A program made the translations under genes and the position numbers. DNA of 64,000 nucleotides, taken from positions 1,054,001 through 1,118,000 of the forward strand of contig NZ_JAKKSL010000002.1 of the NCBI RefSeq assembly GCF_022669015.1. Direction: 5' to 3'. Below the pieces are notes generated by a model, which had not been told where the DNA came from, did not search any database, and saw only the letters and a list, made by a program, of their open reading frames with translations. This document shows, one piece after another, positions 1 through 9,504 of this stretch; the stretch's first letter is position 1, and each line of letters opens with the position of its first letter. Source of the DNA: Colwellia maritima (GTDB lineage Bacteria; Pseudomonadota; Gammaproteobacteria; Enterobacterales; Alteromonadaceae).

Positions 1-809
1 TGAAAGCCAGTGCTCGTCAAGACTATTTACTCTGTGCCTCGCCGATAGAAGTAGGTTTTACCTTGGAAGAAAAATTATGGAGCCAATGTGAAGGTGCAGT
101 TTTGTGTTCAGCTACATTGCTCGCGTTAAATTCATTTGATCATTTTCGTTTTCAAGCGGGTTTAAAGAATAATGATGGTAGTCAATACCAACACGTTACC
201 TCGCCATTTGATTACCAAAACAATGCGCAACTTGTGGTTGCTAGCATGGTTAACGAGCCAAGTGCTTTAAAATTTACTGATGAATTAATAGAGAAATTGC
301 CTAAATATATAGAACAAGGCAGCGCTACATTAGTGTTGTTTTCATCTTATTGGCAAATGGAAAAAGTCGCTCAAGCACTCCGCGAGAAACATAAAATGAC
401 GATTGCAGTACAAGGTGAACACGCTCGGCAATATATTATAGAACATCACAAAAAGCAGTGTGATAATAATAAAACCACTATTATTTTTGGTACACAAAGC
501 TTTTCTGAAGGTTTAGATTTACCTGGTAATTATTTAAATAACTTAATTATAACCAAACTGCCTTTTTCAGTGCCTACTTCGCCCGTAGAACAAGCACAAG
601 CTGAATATATAACAGCCAAAGGGGGTAATCCATTTATGACCTTATCTGTACCTGAAACGTCTAAAAAACTTGTACAAGCATGTGGTAGATTATTACGTAA
701 TGAAATGGATGAAGGTGTGATCACTTTAATGGATAAGCGTGTAGTGACTAAACGTTATGGTAAGCAATTACTCGATTCATTACCCCCTTTTGCACGCGTA
801 ATTGAATAA
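1..809 (+). CDS. dinG: ATP-dependent DNA helicase DinG, C-terminal part (5' end outside window)
   Basis: The reading frame is open from base 3 at the window edge to the stop at 807-809, so the gene starts upstream. The visible part is the second helicase domain of an XPD-like superfamily 2 helicase. It has FGTQSFSEGLDLPG (helicase motif V region) and QACGRLLRNEMDEG (motif VI, with the Gln and Arg that contact ATP). The closing MDKRVVTKRYGKQLLDSLP resembles E. coli DinG (KRLLTKNYGKRLLDALP) more than its paralogue YoaA. DinG unwinds DNA and R-loops during repair and replication conflicts. The Fe-S cluster region and Walker A motif lie outside the window. No terminator is visible before the convergent gene downstream. 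Confidence 0.9.
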   Translation, partial: KASARQDYLLCASPIEVGFTLEEKLWSQCEGAVLCSATLLALNSFDHFRFQAGLKNNDGSQYQHVTSPFDYQNNAQLVVASMVNEPSALKFTDELIEKLPKYIEQGSATLVLFSSYWQMEKVAQALREKHKMTIAVQGEHARQYIIEHHKKQCDNNKTTIIFGTQSFSEGLDLPGNYLNNLIITKLPFSVPTSPVEQAQAEYITAKGGNPFMTLSVPETSKKLVQACGRLLRNEMDEGVITLMDKRVVTKRYGKQLLDSLPPFARVIE

Positions 810-842
810 TCATAAATGCAGAGACTAGAGAGTATATCCGGC

Positions 843-2029
843 TTACTGCATAGTTTGTTTTGCTTCTTTGTACGTAAACTTAGCGTAAGTTAACATCAAA
901 ATACCGCAAGCAACAATACTTGCTGTTACATATAAAGCGTAATGATAAGTGGCAAATTGCTTGATTAGAGCGACACAATACAAAGGTGCAATAATTTGCC
1001 CCACACCATAAGCGGATGTTATTGCCCCCATAATAAAGACAGGATTTTTATGAGACAGTTGCCCACCAAAATTCATAAATAATGCAACTAACCCGATAAA
1101 CGTAGCGCCAAACAGCAGCCCACTTATAAGATTCATAATAATATTACTTGAGAATGTGGGAATTAAAATACCGACAATCTGCAATAACATTGCTACTATC
1201 ATAATATTAATACTGCCAAAACGATGTGCTAAACGCATCCAAATAACACAGGTGGAATACCGGCAATTCCGACAACTAACCATACATAACCACCCGCACC
1301 ACTTAAACCTTCTAACGAGTTAACAATGTCAGGTAAAAAAGTCGCTTGTACAACCATACCGACACCTTCAGTAAAATACGCCAAAATGAGAATAATAACC
1401 ATCGGGGAAAAAAGTGATTTATCAAAGGTATGTTTAACTATTTCATTTTTTGGTTGTTTATCAAATCGTAATATATAAGCAGAATAGCTAGATAAAATAG
1501 CCCCCACTATTGCCAGTATAAGCCATGCATCTCTCCAATCGCCGCCATAATAGAATACGCCACGCATAACTAGATCAGTAATAACAATTGAAAACCCTAA
1601 ACCACTAAAGTGTATTCCCATTGCTTTCGTTTTATTAGTCGCTTTTAACTTAAGCATTACCACTGAAGAACCGACAACTAAAGCCATAGCAGCACCAAAT
1701 CCTGCAACTAATCGAGCAATCATCCAAACGAGGCTATTTTCTGTAATTCCTAAAAGAAAGGAAGAAACAACACAAACAAACAACCCTACTCTAAAATATT
1801 TTACCTTTGAATGTATGTCTTTAATAAAAATAGAAAACACTGATCCCGACAAATAACCAACATAATTGATTGAAGCAAGGATTCCTGCATCAGCAATACT
1901 GAGTGTATCCTCCAACATTGCGGGTAAAAGAGAGGTAAACACAAAACGTGCTACACCAACACCAACAATTAAAGCGAAGATACCGACCAACAAAATAGCA
2001 AAATTATTTTCTCGTTTAAATCGGTTCAT
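843..2029 (-). CDS. MFS transporter, YbfB/YjiJ-like (one frameshift)
   Basis: Inner-membrane transporter of the major facilitator superfamily with about 12 hydrophobic segments when the two reading frames are joined. The N-terminal part (about 266 residues) begins with a GVGVARFVFTSLLPAM stretch, typical of the YbfB/YjiJ group whose substrate is unknown. The frame breaks near 1240, in VLFGCV. Adding one T in the TTATTTGG run gives PPVLFWMRLAHRFG, the conserved loop before helix 8, and a 395-residue protein. The remainder runs to QTMQ at 843. The gene converges on dinG with a 33-bp gap. The break is more likely a base-calling error than decay, because both halves keep family character. Confidence 0.8.
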
Positions 2030-2142
2030 GTGCTTCCATATATTTTAATTTCGTATACTTTCAAGCGTAACACTCACTGGATCAAACAGGTTAATCATCA
2101 ATACTGATAATTAATATTGGTATCACTCAAATAATACAGAGG

Positions 2143-3595
2143 TTAAAGATTTTCTATTGGTGGCTCAGAGATAACAACACAGTTTTTTCCTTTGCTTTTT
2201 GCTTGGTATAAAGCATCGTCAACTCGTTTAAATAAGGAATCGGCATCATCATTGTCATTCGCCTGGGTCAGACCTAAGCTAATGGTTACTGGCTGCTTTG
2301 ATTGTGGCAATAAACAATGATTAGTTTCTATTTTTTTCTTAATTCTTCTGCAATTAATTGCGCACTTGCCAGAGGGGTGTCAATTAACAGCACAATGAAT
2401 TCTTCACCGCCCGGCGGGCAATAAAGTCTGTTTTTCTTAAAGCATTCTTTAACGTTGCAGCAACGTGTACTAGTACTTTATCCCCAACTTCGTGACCCAA
2501 CGTATCGTTAATTACTTTAAAATTATCAACATCAATAAATATAAGGGACACATCTTGTTGACGTCGTGCTTTAAGAGAAATTAAATACGCTAGTTGATTA
2601 TGAAAGGTCCGTCTATTTGGCAAGCCAGTTAAAGTGTCATTACTTGCAAGCTTATGTAATTTACGGTGAATATTTCTAACATACAAGATCACAATAAAAG
2701 TAATAAGCAGAGTGATAATGACCGAAATAAACATATTAAAATAGAAGGCATCTTTCACAGATTGGGTAAAATTTTCTACTTTTGCCCCCACTATTAAATA
2801 CAAATCTAACTCATCAATATACTTGGTTGTGAATAAATGTGACTCACCCTGATGAGTATATTCAAATAATTGTTGTTCGGTATTGGTTATTTCAGGAATT
2901 AATTTTTTTAATTCAGCATGTTGATTCAATTGCCCAATGGCGTTTCCACCTTGTTCTGAAATTAGTACCCTACCCTGCCTATCGATAAAAAAAACACTAA
3001 AATTAAAGCGTTCGCGAAAATACTTTAACATGTCATTTATATATGAGGTTTTTAAGCCTATCCCTGTCGCCCCCATCATGTGCGAATCATCGTCATATAT
3101 TTTATGATTCATGAACATGATTAACGATTGCCCCATAAAGTTATTATAATCAATATTAATTTCATTACTTTCAGGCTTGTTTTTAAAATTAAAATACCAA
3201 GCGTTATTTTCATTATCGACTGAAATTTTTTCTAATAAACCACTGTTGGTATAATAATTTTGACTCTTCTGTGAAACTAAAAACGCGGTAAACATTTCAT
3301 ATTTATTGGTAATGGTTTGTAGATACTCAGTTATTTTGTCAACGTTATCTTCTTCATGAACAAGCCAATCTTTCATAAAAGTGTCATGCGACATCATCGA
3401 AGCAATTAAATTAGGCTCTATAATTTGTTTTTGAATTTTTGTGTAAATATTATCAACCGTTAACGGCAATGAGCTGTTTTTTAATTGCTTGCGCGTTGAC
3501 TCAATAGAATCTACATAATTAATAACGGTTAAACTCGTCGATAACGTAAACAATAATGCAGTAATAATAAAAACAATTCGATAATCAAAGCGCAT
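2143..3595 (-). CDS. Membrane sensor diguanylate cyclase (GGDEF), two frameshifts
   Basis: Makes cyclic di-GMP. The N-terminus has a membrane helix (about residues 8-27), then a Cache-like periplasmic sensor (about 30-275), a second helix (about 278-300), and a GGDEF domain beginning NDTLTGLPNRRTF. The open frame stops early at 2384 because of a missing G near 2410 and a missing A in the A7 run at 2331-2337. Restoring both gives DFIAR-GGEEFIVLL, AEELRKKIETN, and the ending VDDALYQAKSKGKNCVVI, with a stop at 2143-2145 (about 484 residues). The active-site motif is therefore GGEEF, the catalytically competent form. The ligand of the sensor cannot be told from sequence. Confidence 0.8.
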
Positions 3596-3848
3596 GGGGG
3601 AGTAAGTTCTTTTAAAATATTTAATCTTCTAAGCTATTTTAACAAAAAATTGCATTTTAGGGGGAATTTCCTTCAGGCATTCTTTTAATAAGATAAAAGC
3701 AATGATGATGAACCTGCATGCTGCACGTTGCTTTTATAGGAATGTATATTATTTGAAGGAAAATATTGTATGTTATTAGCATAATCGTCAATTGGTTTTA
3801 AATAGGTTATTCTGATTTATTGAAACGTCACTAACTAACGTACTATAA
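3596..3848. other. Intergenic stretch, no gene seen
   Basis: AT-rich DNA upstream of the diguanylate cyclase. I see no credible reading frame, tRNA or strong hairpin here. It must hold the cyclase promoter on the minus strand, but no clear -35/-10 pair stands out. Confidence 0.5.
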
Positions 3849-4043
3849 GAATGGTTTAAACACAGCGCCATATCGCCAGATGGAAAATCTGTCTTATTTA
3901 GCTATCAAGGTGATATTTATAAAGTGTCATCTAAAGGCGGTACTGCTTGACACTTAACTGTTCATAGTGCTTGGGAAGGTAACCCAGTATGGTCACATGA
4001 TGGAAACAACATAATGTTGAAACAATTAGAGGGATACAATTAA
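3849..4043 (+). pseudogene. Remnant of a PD40/WD40-like beta-propeller protein
   Basis: A 64-codon stretch reads HSAISPDGKSVLFSYQGDIY, then KVSSKGGTA, a TGA stop at 3948-3950, HLTVHSAWEGNPVWSHDG, and a stop at 4041-4043. SPDGK...V.FS..GDIY and NPVWSHDG are the repeat signatures of TolB/Tricorn-type propeller (PD40) proteins. There is no start codon, and the frame is closed just upstream at 3846. It is a fragment with an internal stop, so a relic of a larger exported or peptidase-linked propeller. It lies between the cyclase and pdsO and may mark a deletion in this locus. Confidence 0.6.
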
Positions 4044-4097
4044 CCCTCAACAATATTGATTTTCTGCAAGTAGCACTATTTTTCTGCATACAATATG

Positions 4098-4138
4098 ATA
4101 CTTGTCGCCATTGCTATATAAACTCTAGCGACAAGTAT
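4098..4138. terminator. Hairpin downstream of pdsO
   Basis: Perfect 11-bp inverted repeat ATACTTGTCGC / GCGACAAGTAT with a 19-nt spacer, 60 bp past the pdsO stop. It lacks a clean U-run, so termination is likely but not certain. Confidence 0.45.
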
Positions 4139-4197
4139 TATCAACGAGTGGTTCCGGTAGCATTACACAAACGTCAATACAGGCTCAAAATTTAATA

Positions 4198-5042
4198 TTA
4201 CTGAATATTCGCCACACGATTATTTTCAGCCGTCAATGTTTTATGTAACTTTAATACCACACGACGATCATAAAAACTTACTTTACGCGTATCATTTGCC
4301 ACTACCGGCGCATTATCACCAAAAGCAAACGTGGCAATTTGCTCCTCATCAACCCCGTACGTCATTAACATCGTTTTGACTGACTCAACTCTAGCTTTCG
4401 ATAAGGTTTGATTAAGTGCAGACCCACCGGTTAAATCGGTATAACCTGATAAATCAATTTTCATTGTTGGTGAACTCACGAGTATTTGCGCAAGCGCTGT
4501 TACTTGATCCTGATAATGGGGTGCTATATCACTTGACCCCGTAGAAAACTGTAAACTCATTAATAAATTATCCGCTTGTATTTGTCCTGTATTTTGCTGT
4601 TGCTTTTCAAGCGCTGCTAATTGTTGTTGATAGGCATTTTGTAAACGTTGTAATTCAGCTTGATACTGCTTTTCAGTCTGTTCATTATTACGTTTATATA
4701 AGTGTTTTTCTTCTATTAAAGCCGTGCTTAACACCTCATTATCATCTTTTACATTGATAAATTTTGCAATCAAGGTGCCGCCGATACCCGCAACCATTGC
4801 ACCTAGTGGGCCAAAGCAATAACCCCCCCAATAATTGCACCCGTTCCAAACCCCATATTTTCATTATTAATTTTTTCTTGGTGTCTTTCTATTGCTGTTT
4901 GTTTGTCAGCAAATATATTTTCACTGGCAAAAACTGACGTACTCGCCATAACAGACGTAAAAACTGTCACGAGTAGTATTTTTTTTGATACTGTGTTTAT
5001 AACGGTTTGGTTTAAATTGGTCGGTGCGGTAAGTGCTTTCAT
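4198..5042 (-). CDS. pdsO: PdsO-like sortase-associated OmpA-family protein (one frameshift)
   Basis: Envelope protein of the proteobacterial dedicated sortase system. It has a signal-peptide-like N-terminus (hydrophobic about residues 24-40, ending STSVFAS), a Gly-rich hydrophobic segment (GFGTGAIIGGVIAL...VAGIGGTLIAKFI), a Gln-rich coiled coil (about 110-160), and a C-terminal OmpA/MotB-like domain with IDLSGYTDLTGG and SKARVESVKTMLMTYGV. The frame breaks near 4812. Adding one G gives VIALGPLGAMVAGIGG and 281 residues. The ATG at 5042 is preferred over one 12 bases upstream because GAGG sits seven bases before it. The gene is divergent from pdsR, the usual partner. The family name rests on architecture plus this neighbourhood. 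Confidence 0.75.
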
Positions 5043-5326
5043 GATATGCCTCATTCATTTGAAGTAGTTGGTTTAAATTATGCAATTAACAATATTGTTA
5101 AGGTGTGTTTTATTGAACACCACTATTAAACCCCTATAAAAAGGCAGAGATGTGGGTAAAAAAAGCCAAACCGCTGAGCAATTATGGCAATAATATGGCA
5201 ATTTCAAAAATAAGGCGCACTCACGGTAAAATTTAGATATAGTCAAACGCAAGAGTTAAATAGACAATGTATTTTATTTCTCGTCACTCGATATTATTTT
5301 CCTAACCCTATATTAAGTATGTATAA
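5043..5326. promoter_or_regulatory. Divergent pdsO / pdsR control region
   Basis: A 284-bp AT-rich gap separates the divergent pdsO and pdsR genes, so both promoters must lie here. I cannot pick a confident hexamer pair or a PdsR direct-repeat operator by eye. Confidence 0.45.
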
Positions 5327-6043
5327 ATGACTAAACGAATTGCTATTGTTGAAGATGAAGCAGCCATACGAGAAAACTACGCTGATGTGCTGCGAACCCA
5401 AGGCTACCAAGTGCAAACCTATGCTGATAGAGAATCTGCCACACAGGCATTTAACTTGCGCTTACCTCACTTAGTGATATTAGATATAGGTTTAAACGAA
5501 GAATATGAAGGTGGATTTGTGCTATGTCAGCAATTACGTGCCAAATCAGCCAGTTTACCCATCATATTTTTAACTGCTCGTGACAATGATTTTGATACGG
5601 TTTCAGGACTTCGTATTGGCGCTGATGACTATTTAACAAAAGATATTAGCTTACCCCATTTAACTGCACGCATATCAGCCTTATTTCGCCGACAAGAAGC
5701 ATTTAAACAGCCGGTAAACAATGAACATATCACGCAAACTGGTTCATTAACCATTGATAGCCAACGCATGACAATTACCTGGCAAAATAATCCCATTGAT
5801 TTAACTATTACCGAATTTTGGTTAGTGCATGCATTAGCGAAACACCCAGGACACGTAAAGAATCGTAACCAATTAATGACCGACTCTAAAATATATGTGG
5901 ACGACAGTACAATAACCTCACATATAAAACGTATTCGCAAAAAGTTTATTAACACTGATGATAGTTTTGACTGCATAGAAACAGTTTATGGCATGGGTTA
6001 CCGTTGGTTAAGCGAAATCAATAATACTACTACACATGACTAA
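5327..6043 (+). CDS. pdsR: PdsR-like dedicated sortase system response regulator
   Basis: OmpR/PhoB-type two-component regulator, 238 residues. The receiver domain (about 4-118) has the acidic pair in IVEDEAAIRENYADVLRTQG, the phospho-acceptor Asp in HLVILDIGLNEEYEGG, Thr in IIFLTARD, and Lys in DDYLTKDISLPHL. The winged-helix DNA-binding domain (about 130-232) ends CIETVYGMGYRW, standard for the family. The extra residues in the LNEEYEGGF loop match what is seen in sortase-linked regulators. The 3' end overlaps pdsS by 8 bases, so the two are co-translated. The assignment depends on PdsS and PdsO next door. Confidence 0.85.
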   Translation: MTKRIAIVEDEAAIRENYADVLRTQGYQVQTYADRESATQAFNLRLPHLVILDIGLNEEYEGGFVLCQQLRAKSASLPIIFLTARDNDFDTVSGLRIGADDYLTKDISLPHLTARISALFRRQEAFKQPVNNEHITQTGSLTIDSQRMTITWQNNPIDLTITEFWLVHALAKHPGHVKNRNQLMTDSKIYVDDSTITSHIKRIRKKFINTDDSFDCIETVYGMGYRWLSEINNTTTHD

Positions 6044-8255
6044 TAACGTTTTGAGTAACACAAAAAAACGCTTTCAACTACGCTTTGGCTTAAGAGCAAA
6101 GTTATTACTACTGTCTAGCTTTCTTTTTGTCATTCCTTGGTTCGGTTATCAATACGTATGGGAAATGGAAAAATATTTGCGTTTTGGCCAAGAGCAAACC
6201 TTAGTTGGTACGGCGAGAGCCTTAGCAACCGCATTACACGAACGTGAAAATTTATTTAATAATCAAGCCAGTTTTTTACCGGCGTTGAACAAGGGAAAGA
6301 TCTATATGGTTATCAACTAACCGAAGCTATTCAACTTGATGGTTTGCATACTGACTGGCCAAATTTTTCTCAACGTGCACATTTTTATAACCAACAGCAG
6401 CAACTCTTTTCTAATGAACCGTTAAGTATTAATTTTAAAGCGAGCGTGGGTAAATACGATAAATACTTGTATTTGTTTTTTCAGGTTGTTGATAATCAAG
6501 TGATCTTTCGTGGTAAAAATAGTCGTAGCATCACCCATAACGACCATTTAGCCTTATCGTTTACTGATCACGCAAACAACTTAAATCGGTTTATTATCAG
6601 TAATAAACAACCAGGGTGGATATCCGCATTTAGCATCACTGAAAACCCCGAGGATATCCCTCAACCGGCGTCTCATATCCAGGGGCATTGGCTGTTAACT
6701 CCCCAAGGCTATAATATTGAATTACGTGTTCCTTTAAAAACACTTGGCGATAAAATTGCTTTTGCTTTTTTTGATGTAGACAATACAGCCGGTACCCTTG
6801 TTTCAGCCATTGGCTCAGCAGATCCTAGCAAGTTGGATAGTTTAGGTACGATATTGGTACCATCACCTGAAATTGAACGTATTGTCAAAGGCATGCGTTA
6901 TACCAATTCAAGTATATGGGTTGTTGACCAAGACCATAGAGTACTTGCCAGTGCGGGATCACTTAAGTCTGCTAGTGGTGTTTGGCATGATACTGAAAAA
7001 CAAGTGAGTGATACTGAGAAGCAAAGCCTTTGGTATCGGTTTGAGCAACAACTATTATTGCCTTTATATTACAAAATACTCACCAAACCACCCACTGACT
7101 TTATTGACAAATTATACGATGCAGGACACTTAAGTGGGGAGCATATTGTTAGTGCATTGTCAGGTTTTGAAAAATCACAATGGCGATTAACTACTGATAA
7201 ACAAGCTTTAGTTTTATCCGCAGCTTACCCTATATTTATAAATAAAAAAGTACAAGGTGCTGTTATTGTTGAAGAAACTACTAATGGCATTCGCACGTTA
7301 AGAAACCGTGCCTTAGAGAAACTATTCACTGTTATTTTAGCTATTATGGTGTTAGGCGCATTAACTTTTATTACATTCGCTACCCGTATCTCTTCTCGCA
7401 TTCGACATTTATCAAACCAAGCAGAGCGAGCAATCGATCCCCAAGGGCGAATCATTGGGGCAATATCGGCTTCAACCGGACCGTGATGAAATTGGTGATT
7501 TATCTCGTAGCTTCACTACAGCGGTTAATAGACTAAGTGAATATAACCACTATTTAGAAAACATGTCTTCTCGTCTTTCTCACGAATTAAGAACCCCTAT
7601 CGCAGTCGTCAAAACCTCATTAGAAAACCTAGCCTTACAAACACAAAAAAATACTTCATCAGATGGCTCTACAGAAAACAATGCCTATATTGAACGAGCC
7701 CAAACTGGCATTAATACTTTAAACTTAATTTTAACTAACATGAGTGAAGCAACTCGTCTAGAACAAATGCTGTCAAGCACTGACAAAATAGATTTTGACC
7801 TTTGCGCAGTTGTCTCTGGCTGCGTGGCCGGTTATCAGCAAGTTTATGGTGAATATACCTTTCAGTTAACTACTCAACTATCAACCTTAACACTACATGG
7901 TTCACCTGAACACATAGTGCAGCTACTAGATAAAGTTATTCATAATGCGGTTGAATTTAGCCAAGATAAGATGATCGCAATCGAATTAAACCATGATGAT
8001 AATCACGCTGAATTATTGATCCACAACAATGGTATTTTATTACCTAAATTACTGAGCGAAAACTTGTTTGACTCCATGGTATCGCTACGTAATCATGCCT
8101 CTGCACATAAAGCGAAACAAGAGCAACCCCATCTTGGTTTAGGCTTATATATTGCTAGATTAATTTGCCAATTTCACCAAGGAAAAATTAGTGCGAAAAA
8201 TCATTATTTACCCGATGGAGTGACGATTCATATTTCTCTACCGTGTAAAACCTAA
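6036..8255 (+). CDS. pdsS: PdsS-like dedicated sortase system histidine kinase (two frameshifts)
   Basis: Membrane sensor kinase, about 739 residues once repaired. Order: N-terminal helix (about 22-42), a large periplasmic region with a beta-rich stretch reminiscent of carbohydrate-binding family 9 (ASVGKYDKYLYLFFQVVDNQ, then NDHLALSFTD), a second helix (about 430-450), HAMP-like linker, the H-box SSRLSHELRTPIAVVKTSLE, and a HATPase domain with HLGLGLYIARLICQ. Frame breaks: near 6287 one base is missing before VEQGKDLYGYQ, and near 7457 one extra G precedes QYRLQPDRDEIGDLSRSF. It follows pdsR with an 8-base overlap. The ligand is unknown. The carbohydrate-binding resemblance is my reading of the sequence. 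Confidence 0.8.
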
Positions 8256-8471
8256 TACCGTGTTAAATATATAAAACACTTTGCTTTGTAAGGTTAAGTA
8301 AAGAAATGTAAAGCCGCATGTGCAAACTGAACTTACCAAATACAATACAATCTATATATATGTGAAACAGTAACTTAGAAAACAGTAACTTAAATAACTT
8401 AACAATCAGCTTAAAACTTTATATATTAGCAATAATATTAAGATATACTTTCGCCTTAATTTTCAAGTTAT
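8256..8471. other. Intergenic stretch between pdsS and the IS element
   Basis: AT-rich DNA of about 216 bp with no credible gene. The insertion sequence begins at its right edge. Confidence 0.5.
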
Positions 8472-8477
8472 TAATTA

Positions 8478-9474
8478 ACCTCAGCTCGGGATAAGAATAA
8501 ATTAAATTGAACTAAGTGCCCGTTCCACGATCCGATCTTTCGACCAAGAAAAAACAGAAAGATAATAAGGAACGGGCATGAACAAACTAGTTGAAATATT
8601 CTGTGATGTCGATGATTTTTGTCGCGTATTTATTCCACAATGGGAAAAACAATTAATTGCTGATGGTAATATAAAGCGAAATCGCCCCTGTCGTATGACG
8701 ATGAGCGAGGTGATCACTATCCTTATTGCTTTTCATACATCAAATCATCGCGACTTTAAAAATTATTATAAAGGTTATATCGCTAAATTTTATCGTTCTC
8801 ACTTCCCTAGTTTATTGAGCTACACTCGATTTTTAGAGGTAATGCCTAAAGCTATCGTTCCTCTTTCTAGCTATTTTTCCATACTCAAGGGTGAATCTAC
8901 AGGTATTGAATTCATTGACTCTACGAGCATAAAAGTATGCCATAACCTACGAATACCTAGACACAAAACATTTGACGGTATAGCCGAGCGAGGCAAAGGA
9001 ACAATGGGTTGGTTTTATGGGTTCAAACTGCATTTAGTCACCAACTTTAGGGGGAAATAGTTGATGCTAAATTAACGACTGGCAATGTGCATGACACCAA
9101 GCCTGTGTTTGCGTTAGCTAAAAACCTCAAAGGAAAGTTATATGCTGACAAAGGTTACATCAGCAAAAAATTAACCGCCGATTTAAAGGAAACGGGTGTT
9201 GACTTGATAACAACTGTTCGCAGTAATATGAAAGCAAAAGCGATGTCGTTATGGGATAGAGCCATGCTATCTAGACGGTTTATTATCGAGACGATAAATG
9301 ATCAATTAAAGAATATTTCTCAAATAGAGCATTCTCGTCATCGCAGTCCTAATGGTTTTATGTTGAATTTACTTGCGGGGTTAGTGGCTTATTGCCTTAA
9401 AGAAAATAAGCCAACCCTTAATATTAATGACGTAGAGAAGAATGCTATGGTTAGGGCTTAACCCGATCTGAGGT
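8478..9474 (+). mobile_element. IS982-family insertion sequence, 997 bp
   Basis: The element is bounded by imperfect inverted repeats. The left end is ACCTCAGCTCGGGATA (from 8478). The right end, read on the minus strand from 9474, is ACCTCAGATCGGGTTA, so the first 16 bases match at 14. TAATTA flanks both sides (8472-8477 and 9475-9480) and fits a 6-bp target duplication, though TTAATTAA is itself palindromic and could instead extend the repeats. The element holds one transposase gene on the same strand. It separates pdsS from the lipoprotein gene that starts 31 bp after its right edge. Confidence 0.85.
8578..9461 (+). CDS. IS982-family transposase (one frameshift)
   Basis: DDE transposase of about 294 residues. 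Family marks are SEVITILIAFHTSNHRDFKN near the N-terminus, GIEFIDSTSIKVCHNLRI around the first catalytic Asp, and KGKLYADKGYISKK around the second. RRFIIETINDQLK holds the Glu. The frame stops at 9060 after TNFRGK. With six rather than five G residues near 9052 it reads NFRGEIVDAKLTTGNVHD and joins the second half. This may be true inactivation, but the same single-base homopolymer losses occur in housekeeping genes here. The ATG at 8578 follows AAGGAACGGGC. Confidence 0.85.
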
Positions 9475-9504
9475 TAATTAAGATAATTACCCAAAGGAAA
9501 ACAA

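Noticed and set aside
1866..2048. Short plus-strand frame opposite the MFS gene
   Set aside because: Mirror-image frame with no RBS or family features; the minus-strand transporter explains the region.
8502..8717. Minus-strand frame over the IS left end
   Set aside because: Antisense to the transposase start, no family features.
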